Assembly: GCA_963555705.1 (NCBI GenBank)
Contig: OY743174.1
Coordinates: 56,814,234-56,878,233, forward strand
From: Ligustrum vulgare
Taxonomy: Eukaryota > Streptophyta > Magnoliopsida > Lamiales > Oleaceae
Length of the DNA stretch: 64,000 nucleotides
Reading direction: 5' to 3'
Part shown: in pieces, positions 23,628-34,579 of the stretch
Position numbering within the stretch: the stretch's first letter is position 1
Layout of the letters: each line of letters begins with the position of its first letter
The notes under the pieces: model-generated
Seen by the model: the letters and a program-made list of their open reading frames with translations, nothing else
Database searches by the model: none
Told to the model about the DNA's origin: nothing
Position numbers and translations under genes: made by a program

Positions 23628-23847
23628 GGGTGTGCTTGATTGAGAACATTTGAGATGAAAATGTTAAATCAAGAAAAATATTTTATTACTTTCATGTTTG
23701 ATTGAGAACTTTGCCATGGAAAATCTTTCTAGGCTCAACCATTTAAAACTTGTTTTGACCAATTTTCAAGAAAACGTTTTCTCGTGCGTTGAGGTGAGAA
23801 AATTTAGATAGAAACTGAAATATTTCCATCTTTTATCAAACACACCC
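23628..23847. mobile_element. Tourist-like MITE (220 bp)
   Basis: The left end GGGTGTGCTTGATTGAGAAC and the right end (opposite strand) GGGTGTGTTTGATAAAAGAT are paired PIF/Harbinger-type ends. The flanking three bases are TTA and TGA, an imperfect duplication. Noncoding. Confidence 0.7.
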
Positions 23848-23850
23848 TGA

Positions 23851-25371
23851 GGTCATGCTGCTAATTAATGGGATTCGGTCGAATTGCATCGGATGTTGAA
23901 ACAAGCTTTTGAGCTCCTCGGTCAACTTGAAAGGATGTCCTTAAAAAAGGTAAGAAGAACACAACCAATAATTAATTTATTGTACTCATTGGTTGTTGAA
24001 TAAGGCTCACTCGATTATCATTTCTTCCTTACGGCTATCGCTAAGCCGGACTCTCTCTTTAAATTCTTATCACGACTAGAAGCTCAAATGGACATTCAAG
24101 GGGAAATGGCTTGTTTGGTGATCCGAATCCACTTCAAGTTGGCATCTCTAACTTTTTTGCAAAAAAATAAAGAAGAGAAATTGGATCATGTTTTTGGGGA
24201 GAGGTCACCTTTTCTTGAGGCAAATCATTCAACTCAAACAAGAGCAATTGATAAAAGGAAATTTCGCAAATCTTACATTGAGATTTTGCCTGAAAATCGA
24301 TACTCGTAGCAGGAATAGACAACCAATCCCCCTTTTCCTGATAGAGAGCTTAACGCCCCGCCTACTTGTAGAGACCTTAAGGGAGCATTCATTAAAGTCA
24401 GTATTAATTAAGTTTTTACTTTGCCATTTTTTTACTTATGTATCAATTAAGTGATTAAACATCTTACGCTATGTTCGATAACACAATAGTAATTATAAAT
24501 TAATTTATTTAAGTTTTTTAGGTAAAATATGTAGTTGAAAAGTGGAGAGAGAAAATGTGAGTCCTTAAAAAGTTGTTTAAAAAATTGAATTATTTATAAA
24601 TTGATTTATAAATTGTACTGATAACGTTAAAGAACAAATACTAGCATTCATATCCATACATGTAAGAGCATCCACCGTGGATGTTTTACATTGTTTATTA
24701 GTGTCATATATTAATTAAAAGTCAATTTTATCTACATTGGATATGTTAACTTATTTGCAAAATTAATTTTTTTCAGTTTATATTATTAACTTGTTTGTTA
24801 ATGTTAACAAATATTTTAACAGTTGAAATGATTTAATATGTGTTGAAAATGGAAGAGACAAACATGATAGAGAAAGATTAAATAGTTACTTATGGATAAA
24901 TTTAGTACATATAATGCTATAAATAATAGTAAAATTAATATGTAGATGTGACATTTAATATCTATTTTATTGTTATGTGAAAATATTTAACCTCTAAGAA
25001 TAATCTCAATACAAATTGATTGATAGCATTAGTCATGTTTGAGCCGTCATTATTATTGTTACCTTTGAAATTGATTCATTGAACGTCTTAATTGGGATTT
25101 TGAATAAATAGAAATAGACCGGTATCTTCAAGAAACCCTCCACTATTATTGTTACCTTTGAAGTTGGTCGGTGGTTAAGCATATTTAACTTCTTAACAAT
25201 GATTTATTAGGGTAAATCATTACAAGTCGTTAAGTCAAATCAAGAGACACGTGTCGTCTGCACAGATCAAAATAATTTTATCCCTTAAAAGTTTTTAAGG
25301 GAATTTATTCGTTACTTTTGTAAACTAATTTTAATTTCTCATCTTTTGAATTAGACTAGCATAATAAATAT
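23851..25371. other. Noncoding stretch with decayed MITE pieces
   Basis: The open frames at 24088-24454 look like chance. A decayed Tourist-like copy lies at about 24475-24625 (shared GGTAAAATATGTAGTTGAAAAG). A left MITE end beginning GAGCATCCACCGTGG lies at about 24667. No gene. Confidence 0.5.
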
Positions 25372-25373
25372 TA

Positions 25374-26258
25374 TCTCCGTCCCATAAAGATGGTTTACTT
25401 CTATTTTCACACAAATTAAGAAAATATAATCAATATATGTTGGAACTATAAATTTACCTACATTATACATAATATACTCCTACATTAAATAATGAATTGT
25501 TCATATTTATTGATAACAATGCATATTAAATAGGGGTATATTAGAAAATCAAGACTAGAGATGGTAAAAAAATTCGATCCGCCCCGTCGATCAGTCGACC
25601 TGATCCGATCCGATCCAAAAAAATCCCGATCCGTGGATCAACGGATCGAAATTTATGTGATCCGCCCCAATCCGAAAATTCACGGAGCGAATTTGAATCG
25701 GGGCTGATCCGATCCGCGATCAGACATTTTTTTTTAATATAATTTTTTTATCATGTATAAAAAATCTAATATGTAAATTTTGTAGCAAACTTTAATTTCT
25801 GGGAATAACCTGCAATATTTGCATTTTAAAGAAAACACATTTTTTATGTTCTTCATTTGAAGAAAGAATTTCAATAAGTGATGGCAAAAAAACTTGATCC
25901 GTTGAATCGACATCTATACGTCTCGTTTCAATAAAATAAATAAAATTTAATAAAAAAAATAATTTTTCTAAATTTTTTTAAAAAGATTTAATTTAAAATA
26001 TATTTTAAAAAATTAAATTAAAAAAAAAATAATAATTCGGCGCACCGATCCGATCCGCCCCGACCCAAACCCAATTCGACTCGAAATTTGACGGATCGCG
26101 GGGCGGATCCGGATCGGACCAAAAAAATTCGGGGCAGGGCGGATCCGTCTCGTTGCCAACACTAATCAAGATATTAATATACTTTCAAAAAGAAAAATGG
26201 TCTATCTTTGTATGACAAATAAAAAGGAAAAAAAAAAATTTTTTTGGGACGGAGGGAG
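25374..26258. mobile_element. Stowaway MITE split by a hAT element
   Basis: The left end TCTCCGTCCCATAAAGATGG and the right end GGGACGGAGGGAG (opposite strand CTCCCTCCGTCCC) are Tc1/mariner Stowaway ends, flanked by TA on both sides. Removing the nested hAT element at 25556-26164 and one eight-base duplication leaves about 268 bp, a normal Stowaway size. Confidence 0.85.
25556..26164. mobile_element. 609-bp non-autonomous hAT element
   Basis: The ends TAGAGATGGTAAAAA and (opposite strand) TAGTGTTGGCAACGAG pair loosely. Flanks ATCAAGAC and ATCAAGAT match at 7 of 8 (25548-25555 and 26165-26172). Arms contain many GATCCG/CGGATC words around an AT-rich core, as in 18231-18871, so the two are one family. 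Confidence 0.87.
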
Positions 26259-26467
26259 TAAATGTAGTGGATCTTAAAAATCTATTCAGTAAAAAATAAC
26301 AAACTTAATATTCTTGTATTTTTTTTAGTGAATTTGAATTAATTAGTACCCAAAAAAAAGTGTAAATACAACAATGATAACTAGAAATAGATCGTAGATA
26401 GCGTAAGTGGTATCAAAGTAGTTGGAATTATATCAAAGTAATTGGCAAAGCTGAAGGTAACCTTGTC

Positions 26468-26960
26468 TAGGGTTGGCAAACAGGTTGGATAGTTCGTGGG
26501 TTCGACTTATTAAAAGTTCGGCTTGACTCGTGAAAAAAGGGGGCTTGAGGTTGGACTGGGATCGGACAAAAAATTTGAGTGTTGGACAATTCGAGATCGG
26601 CTCGTGAAGATCGTGGACTGGCTCGTGGACAAGCCCAACGGGCCAAAATGGGTCGACTCGCGAGCCGGCCCATTTCAGGCTCGTCTGGCCCGTTTCTCAC
26701 TGGTCGAAATGGGCCGGCTCACTAGCCGACCCGTTTAGGTTAGTGAGAAGTTCATGAGACACGTGAGAAGCTCATGAGAAGCCCGTCAAGCTCGTGATAT
26801 TTGTTTTAGTATTAGAAAATTAGAAAAAAAAAAAAAAAAAAATGACGAGTCGGCTCACAAGCCCACGAGCCGGCCCGATTCGGCTCGCCTCGACTTCCAC
26901 ATGAGCCTTGGATCTTGTCCTTAATGGGCCAGCTCTGCAGCTGCCCCGTTTGACATCTCT
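26468..26960. mobile_element. 493-bp non-autonomous hAT element, GGCTCG type
   Basis: The left end TAGGGTTGGCAAAC and the right end GTTTGACATCTCT lie between perfect copies of ACCTTGTC (26460-26467 and 26961-26968). The arms hold repeated GGCTCG, GCCGGCC and CTCGTGA words around a short poly-A run. Noncoding. Confidence 0.87.
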
Positions 26961-26969
26961 ACCTTGTCT

Positions 26970-27994
26970 ATCTATAAAAAGCCTAGAACGTGGACCACAT
27001 TGGCTCGTGATGCGGACAAGCTAGGCTCGTCTGATGTCTCCTCGTAGCATGTAGCTCATTCAATAATATTGCTCATATGACACTCTCCATTTGGCTTAGC
27101 TAACGCGTTTTAACTGCTTTATCTAATGTGCTTCAAGAGGGCTAGAAATGAAATTTTATTTAAGCATTTCGATTGATAAATTGTTGTGGAACTTGGAATG
27201 TTGCATTCGAGGGTGGAAATATGCGTGGGTGTCATTTGGATTGGAGAAGTTTATGGATCAATTTTGCAAGAATTTGAAAAGTCAAAAGTTACTCTGAAAT
27301 TATAAAGCTATTTTCGAACTTGTTTACATAATTTTAGAAGTACTTTATTTGATTATAATAACTTTTACAGTAAGTTGGCCTAAATTAACTTTCTCGGGAA
27401 TCATTTATGCGGAAAATAAAACCAAAAATTGAAGTCTACCAAAAGAGCCCTAAGTTTATTAGGCTGAAAAGGAATAAACTATTTCTCGCAAAGCAATGGC
27501 CAATAATTATTCATTTATTGGGACGTAAAAAAAATATTTATTTGAGAATCAAACAAAATACAGTAAAATATTTTATTCAAATTCGTCAGCATTGGTATTG
27601 CAGCGACGTAAACACGTTCTGAGTGCAACTGTGACAACTGCATTATTGGGATTGTCGGTTGAGTTTATAGGAGCAAAATAATTAATTATTTTTAATCACA
27701 TTTAACTTCTTTAATTGATTTTGTTACTCAATTATAAGAAATTTTCTTCGTTGGCAAAATTAAACAACAATAAATATGTGTAAATCAATCATTAGTAACG
27801 GTATTTTTTTATTTCATTTGATTCTTTGTAAATGATTAAATAATTTGGGTAGCTTGTGAAATGAAACTATTGTCAAGAAACCAGAATATGTAGTATCTAT
27901 CATTTCGTTCTCTTACATTATTAAGATACTTTTGAGCCAAAGTCAAATTAATTTGGATATAGTAAAATCCCATGATTCCTTATTTTCATTAATG
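26970..27994. other. Noncoding stretch
   Basis: No gene recognised. The open frame at 27407-27622 has no familiar content. Confidence 0.5.
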
Positions 27995-28575
27995 ATTTAA
28001 CATTTCAATGTCGACCCTAATGTAATAAATCATCTGTAAACTTTAAAACCAAGCTTGCGTCACAAAAAAAAATGATATGAAGTCTGATACTCGCACTGAA
28101 AGTCGAGCTTATTCTAACAATGTTAGAAACTTAGAATAAGTCTTTTTTTCTCAACCAATGTATCAAATTAATAAGAGGGTCCACCTTTACATGTTAAGAA
28201 GATCAACAAGAAGATATTTATCAACTCGAATTGCTTACTACTTCATCTAAATGTAGTAATAGTTACTCTATTAAGTGTTAACTCAGAATTTTTTACCACT
28301 CGTATTCCCCTATATTTTAGCATTTTGATGTCAACCCTTATCTAATAAATCAACCGTAAATTTTAAATTCGAGCTTGTGTCACAAAAAGTTTGACATGGA
28401 AGTCTGATACTCACACTAAGAAAGTCGAGCTGCTTTTAAGAATGTTGAACTTAGTCTTCTTTTCAACCAACATCAAATAAGAGGGCCAGCAAGCTACGAA
28501 GAATGAAGATCAAGAGAAAACATACATAGGTCTAGAATTGCTTACAACTTCCTCTAGATATAGTGAAGGTAACCC
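27995..28575. repeat. Two diverged tandem copies of about 310 bp
   Basis: The segments about 27995-28310 and 28315-28575 share AAGTCTGATACTCRCACT, TCGAGCTTGYGTCACAAAAA and GAATTGCTTAC in the same order. A scrap of a third copy may follow at about 28885-28945, beyond a Tourist MITE. Noncoding. Confidence 0.65.
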
Positions 28576-28705
28576 GTCAAAGACAACACTTAATTTCAAC
28601 TATACATTATATGGACATCCATAATTTTTTCAATCGCGCATTTTACTATAATATTTATCAAAATTTACTAAAGATGTAATTTTAATCACAACCAAACAGG
28701 ACTAA

Positions 28706-28881
28706 GCCCTTGTTTGAGCACCATTATTTCTCATCAAAATTTACCACTTTTTTCTACAGTAATCAATCTCAACCATCCAAAAAAGTCAAGCCCACAACTT
28801 TTTACTTTTCAAACCACTTTTTAACCATTAATTTTTCAAAACTCAATTTATAAATGAAAATAATGGGGCTCAAACAAGGGC
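28706..28881. mobile_element. 176-bp Tourist MITE
   Basis: Inverted ends GCCCTTGTTTGAGCACCATT and (opposite strand) GCCCTTGTTTGAGCCCCATT differ at one position, with the duplication TAA on both sides (28703-28705 and 28882-28884). Textbook PIF/Harbinger-derived MITE, and the best preserved copy in the window. Confidence 0.92.
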
Positions 28882-28884
28882 TAA

Positions 28885-29528
28885 ATGTTAACTTTACTAT
28901 TAAATAGAGTTATTTATCACCCGTGTTTTCCTATTTTACATGCGAGAAAGGCTTTGAAGTTAATAATAATAGCAACAATATGGAAAATGTCAAAAGAGAT
29001 TATCAATTTAAAGAATTGTTTTACCGTTGAGATTATGAATAAAAAGTAAAAGAAAAAACTTGTAAAAAGCCACCTGGTGTTGTGATTAATTAAAAAAATC
29101 AGAATATTAATATTACAATATTGTCTAACAGGAAGCACAAGGGAATATGTACAAGTGTGAAACTATATTTTAATCATAAATTAATAACATTAATCACCAA
29201 GAATTCTTTGTCTTTTTTGTAAGAACATTTTACCGATATTAATTAATTTTGTTACTGTATTTGTATTTAGGACATAAATTACCAGTTTTGAATTTATTTT
29301 TACTTTAATGGTGTGTTTGATTACGAGGGTGGAAATAAAAATATTTTTCAAGGAGTTGATTTGTTTGAAAATTATTTTCGTGAAAAATATCAATTGGAAG
29401 TATTTGAATAGTTTTTTTTAGGTGGAAAATGTGGAAAATTTTTCAAATTTTATTGTTTGATGGACATTATTTTCAATGACAAAATAGATATTTTAATCAT
29501 TTTTTTTTCTTTTTTAACATATTTGTAC

Positions 29529-29563
<35 letters not shown>

Positions 29564-29904
29564 AATTATAATAATAATGTTATTTTTAAAAAATATATAA
29601 GTCAATTAACTTAAATAGTTCATTAATTATTTTGCTTCTAAACATGTTTAAATAACTTATTTATTTTTAAGTAAATAAAATTCATTTAACTTACATATTT
29701 TTGACTTTTCTAGGGAGAATAGATTATTTATTTTTTGGGAGTTCGAAAATTTCCAGTTTTTCCACCAAATAAATATCTGATTTTGAACCCCACAACTGCT
29801 GTCAATTCATTATTATTTTCCACAAACATTTCGATAAGACATTAGCAAATCAATTTTTCCATCTTCACATTCTTGAAAAAAAAGAAGAAGAAGAAAAATA
29901 ATTC
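28885..29904. other. Noncoding stretch upstream of the MYB gene
   Basis: AT-rich. It contains a (GAT)n microsatellite at about 29530-29563 and a left Tourist-like end near 29312 (GGTGTGTTTGATTACGAGG). The last few hundred bases should include the MYB promoter. Confidence 0.55.
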
Positions 29905-29913
29905 TATATAAAT
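29905..29913 (+). promoter_or_regulatory. Probable TATA box of the MYB gene
   Basis: TATATAAAT sits 192-200 bases before the MYB start codon, just after an (AAG)n-like purine run (29878-29897). Transcription would start near 29940, giving a leader of about 165 bases. Confidence 0.5.
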
Positions 29914-30104
29914 AATTACCAAGACTAAGCTTTCATATTAATTATACTTACTAAAATCTTAAATATTTGTGACCCTCCTCCTTAAAGCTCCTTCAAATTA
30001 ATTTGACTCCCTATTGCCATCTCATTTTCAAGTCTCTCTTTTCTCTTTCTTTCACTAAAACTTTGTGTTTTGTGCTGACATTTTTTGCCAGCATTGCACT
30101 TCAC

Positions 30105-31546
30105 ATGGGTAGGCATTCTTGTTGTTACAAGCAGAAGTTAAGGAAAGGTTTATGGTCTCCTGAAGAAGATGAAAAACTTATAAAGCACATAACTAAATAT
30201 GGACATGGATGTTGGAGTTCTGTCCCTAAACTAGCTGGTAATAACTTTATTTTTCGTCGGTGATTTTCGATTTCTTTCTCGTGTTTTTCCGTTCCTGATC
30301 ACATTGTTCTGTGATAATCTTGAAGGTCTTCAACGGTGTGGAAAGAGTTGCAGGTTAAGGTGGATTAATTATTTAAGGCCTGATCTGAAAAGAGGGACAT
30401 TTTCACAGGAGGAAGAGAATTTGATTATTGAATTGCATGCAGTTCTTGGAAACAGGTACATCATTTTTGTATTCCCTGCAGTTTTTTGCATGTTTAATCC
30501 CAGTTTTTTTGTTGAGGCTGTGAAATTTCATCACCAGGTGGTCACAGATTGCTGCACAGTTGCCTGGAAGAACAGATAATGAAATCAAGAATCTTTGGAA
30601 CTCTTCTATTAAGAAGAAACTGAGGCAAAAGGGCATTGACCCTAATACTCATAAGCCAATTTCTGAGGTTGAAAATGAGGAAAAGGCATCTCCAAGCAGC
30701 AAAAACAATGAGAAAGTATCTGAAGGAATCAGTGACCTGACTTTCGTCGATTCGGGGAATTCGAAGAAACCAAATCCAATATCCCTGGATCAGTACCACC
30801 CACTTTTACAAAGAAATTCCAGTCATGAATTTTTCATGAATAGGTTTATTGCCAGCCATGAAAGCCCTACCACTGATAATAACAAGCCTTCTGATTTATC
30901 TGAGTATGTCTCCTTTCAGCAATTGAATAATTACGGCCCTAATAATATAGGACTGTCAATGAATCCCAACTCATCAAATTTCTTCTTCAATTCAAATTCC
31001 AAGTCTTCAGAAATAGAAGATTCTGGGTTCAATTCTTGTACTGTTCTTCCTTCCCTACCAAGCTCATTTCTTTCGTTTTCTCCTCGTATCAAGTCTTCGA
31101 CGAGTCTTCCACCAGATAGTCCTATAGGCCTTTTGAGTACAAAACTCCAGAATTGGGATGGCTGCAGCCTTGGTAACAATGGAAGTACAAGCAATGTAAG
31201 CCGCAGCATCTTCGAAAATAATGCCTTTCAATGGGGAGCCGCGGCGGACTGCGTAAAACTCGAAAAACAAGCCAATGTTTCTTCATCTGAACATGAAATT
31301 CCAGATGATATAAAGTGGTCTGAATATCTTCACACTCCATTCATACTAGGAAATACTATTCAGAATCAAACTGCTCAAGATTTATACGGCGAGACGAAAT
31401 CAGAAACAACACAATTTGCAGCACAAGTTCCATTGAGTACTGCTCCCAATTGGCATCCAAACCAGCAACAGCAAAATTTACAAGCTGCAGAAATGTATAG
31501 CAAGAGTTTTCAGAGACTTCCTACCACCTTCGGACAATTTGCTTAG
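30105..31546 (+). CDS. R2R3-MYB transcription factor, MYB86/MYB55/MYB61 type (subgroup 13)
   Basis: Three exons, 30105-30237, 30326-30455 and 30538-31546, joined at GT-AG introns of 88 and 82 bases, encode 423 residues. The protein opens [21 protein letters not shown]2 carries Trp17, Trp37 and Trp57. R3 carries Phe70 in place of its first Trp, then Trp89 and Trp108. Intron positions (after LAG and inside GNR-WSQ) are the standard two of this family. Exon 3 continues [18 protein letters not shown], a block shared by the MYB86/MYB55 branch, and ends in an Asn/Ser/Gln-rich activation-like tail with [13 protein letters not shown]. Such factors are nuclear DNA-binding regulators; relatives act in cell-wall, mucilage, lignin or stomatal traits. 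The ATG at 30105 is preferred to an in-frame upstream ATG at 30003 because family members begin exactly MGRHSCC. Which orthologue it is cannot be settled without a tree. Confidence 0.96.
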
Positions 31547-34500
31547 CTTATCACAAATTTACAATCATCAAGTCTCCTTCTATTAATTCAAGCAGGTGTG
31601 TGTTATATAAAGATTTCTTTTCTTAATCTGTAAATAGGGACTGATCGATACCAATATTTTTCCACAGAAAAACCCAGTTTCGTATTTCAATTCTTGTTCA
31701 TGTTTTGTGTAAGGTTTATCATTTATGCTAGAATATTATAAATGTGTTTTTCTCTTTATTCTTATGAATTTAATTTAATTGCAGCTTGTAAAATTATGTG
31801 TTCATTTTTCTTTTTTACCGTTGGTATGGTAATTGGTAACCACCCTAATCTCTCCAAGTTCCCCAGTTTCTCCCGTAAAAATCCTTTCAAGACAGTGACT
31901 ATCTGTAACTTGTCTACAACTTTTTGGGTTTCGTGAAATGCTTTTACCTACCATATACACTCTGCCGAAGTCAACGTGTCGAACACCGACACTTACTTGA
32001 CACTCTCCAACACGTTTTGGAGCTACACCATATATGCATCAAAATGAAAATGAAATGGAAGAACGTGAAGAATTAAAAAAATGATAAATCGACTTACACA
32101 AGTTTATTTTTATTTGATATACTCATTTTGATACAATAAATATATAATATGTTGTTATATATTATACTAAAATAATAATTATAATTTACGTGTCTCTAGC
32201 GTATCGTGTTCTAACTTTTTGAAAAATTACATGTCAATGTGTCCGTGTCTGTAGTCGTGTCTGCATCGCGTGTTCGTGCAACCTTAACGCTAATGCAAGA
32301 TTCATGGAACTATTTCCCTTAAATGGGCGTCTATCACTGTCTCCTATAGATTGAGATAGTTTTCACTTTTCACACTCTTTAAGTCACCTGTCCTTTCCGT
32401 AGGCCAAATATTCATCAAGATTATAATCATGCTTGTCTCCTAATATTTACATTTTGAAAGCACCGTGACGCGTACATACACGCACACGTACAACTCAAAA
32501 TTCGAAAAATCCCACAATAATCGAGTTGAAGATCAGAATAAATTCGATGTCGTACTAGCATATAATCTTGATAAGAATCACGGGCAAATTAGAATTACCA
32601 AACAAACCCTAAATAATTAATCCCGATTATCTTTTTAATTGTTGTGGATTGTGGAATGAAATAAAGGTCCAAAATGAATCAACTTTTTTGTGTGTGGACA
32701 CCAATGACACAGCTTCTGGGGTATACAACTTTTACTACTTCTAGGGGGAACAGAAGTTATGGTCCCCTATACATGTTGATGTTGATACTTTAAAGAGGTA
32801 TACAAATGAAAATTTCTATGCTTTTTGGCACATAAAAATTGTGCTTGAGAGGAGAAGAGCTACAATAAGAGAATTGTGTTAACACCCACCCCACCCACCG
32901 CGCTCCATCTTTTGTTTCATTCGTAAGTTTTCATTTTTCCTATATCAAGAACAAATGAAGTTCCTTCTCTAACAATGACACGTAACATTTGTCGACACAG
33001 AAAAGTGACAAATCCGCATGTTAATCCTAATCAATGTCAGTCAATTATTTCGATAAGGGTTTTATCGACATGTTAATCCTAATCGATGCTCGTTATACAT
33101 GTACCAATATCAAAGATAAAAAGTATGATACGACTATTTTAAATATAGTAATACATCTTTTCTTCTAGGTATATCAAATTTCAATAAATCAAATGCAATT
33201 ACAATTTCAATAATGGAAAGCTGATTTGAAGAATCAAGAAAGGCCCATCAAAACACATGAATTAAGTCACAAGAGCCCTGTGTGGCGTGGGGTATTAAAA
33301 CTAGTCTCTTGTGTGCGCCCACGTGCACGCACGAGAATGAATATTTCACAAATTAATTGAAAAATGTTTTATTTTCTCCTTTTCTTGAAAGTATAGGTAA
33401 TGTGTGTATAATTTATAATATATAATTGTCGATATGGCTGCATGTGATTCAAATTATTGAGTGCCCTTTCATGGCCCTACAATCTTCTCCTAATCAAAAC
33501 GAAACAAAAATAGAGGAATTGAATTGGCAGCCTTTCTTGAATATTTTTGAATAGAAAAAGATGTTGGCATACGAAAATTTTCATTTATAGAGTATTCAGA
33601 TAGAAAAGGGAAAATTTGAAAGTAATCGAATTCGTCCCCTCGTTTTTAAGAGTTTCGAATTCATTTTGTTACAATGGACATGTAATATTTTATGACAAGT
33701 AAACAAAATTGCGTGTTGGATTCTAATTAATTTATTCTCCAAATGAAGTTGGGCAAATGGAACTAGATTATAAGCAAATGAGTAAATATAAGAAGATTTT
33801 CAGTTACAATTCATAAATATTTTAAGTCCCCAAATGTGTGCCCTCATTTTTAAGCAAGTCACATTGTCAAGAAAAAAATTTCAAGGACATCTTGTCATGA
33901 AATAATTTCATGTATTTCAGAAATGTCACGGTTTCATGAATCGTGTCTAATTGTATCTCAATCGTTCCAAATATAATTAGATCCAAACAAATTGTAGGTC
34001 CTCTTTGCTAGAAATTTAAATCAGAATTTTAATTCACATCAAAGTATCATGAGATCCACAACTTTTTCACCATATATTTTATCAACTTCTATCAAAATTT
34101 ACAAAAAAAATTGATTTTAATCCCCGCCCAATAGGAGCATAATTTTCTTAAGTTTCGGAATTTGTTACCCTAAATTCATATAATAAACGAATTTCATGTA
34201 TTTGCAAAAATCTTACCATCTCATACCTTGTACCTCTATGAAGTGGCGGAGTCACACGGGACTCCCTCACTCCCCTCCCCCCGCCCCTACCCTACCTCTA
34301 TCTTTTCAAAATCAATAGCTATCGTTGGTCTTATATTAATTTTATTGTTTCCAAATAAATATGGGAAAATGTAACATACGTTAAATAAGCAAATGAAATA
34401 ATTATATGTGAAGATTTTTTTTTAAATAATTTTTTTATTAGATAACTAGAAAAAATAAAAATAAAAAATGGAGGGTAACATATACCTGACCTCCAGTAAA

Positions 34501-34569
34501 TGGTAAAACGACAAACACTAAAATTCTAAATTACGAGCTTATGGAAAAATAGTAAATATAAGGAGTATG
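31547..34569. other. Noncoding stretch downstream of the MYB gene
   Basis: The first few hundred bases hold the MYB 3' untranslated region. A CGTGTC-rich patch at about 31965-32285 (repeated GTGTCGAACACCGACAC-like and CGTGTC words) looks like an old repeat. A lone hAT-like end (TGGCGGAGTCAC) is near 34243. No gene. Confidence 0.5.
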
Positions 34570-34579
34570 TGTAAAATAT

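Noticed and set aside
24088..24454. Possible small gene on + at 24 kb
   Set aside because: Overlapping short frames with no known motif, no splice signals that extend them, and a nearby decayed MITE.
30003..30104. Upstream in-frame start for the MYB gene giving a hydrophobic N-terminal extension
   Set aside because: The family begins at MGRHSCC, and the extension falls in the likely 5' untranslated leader.
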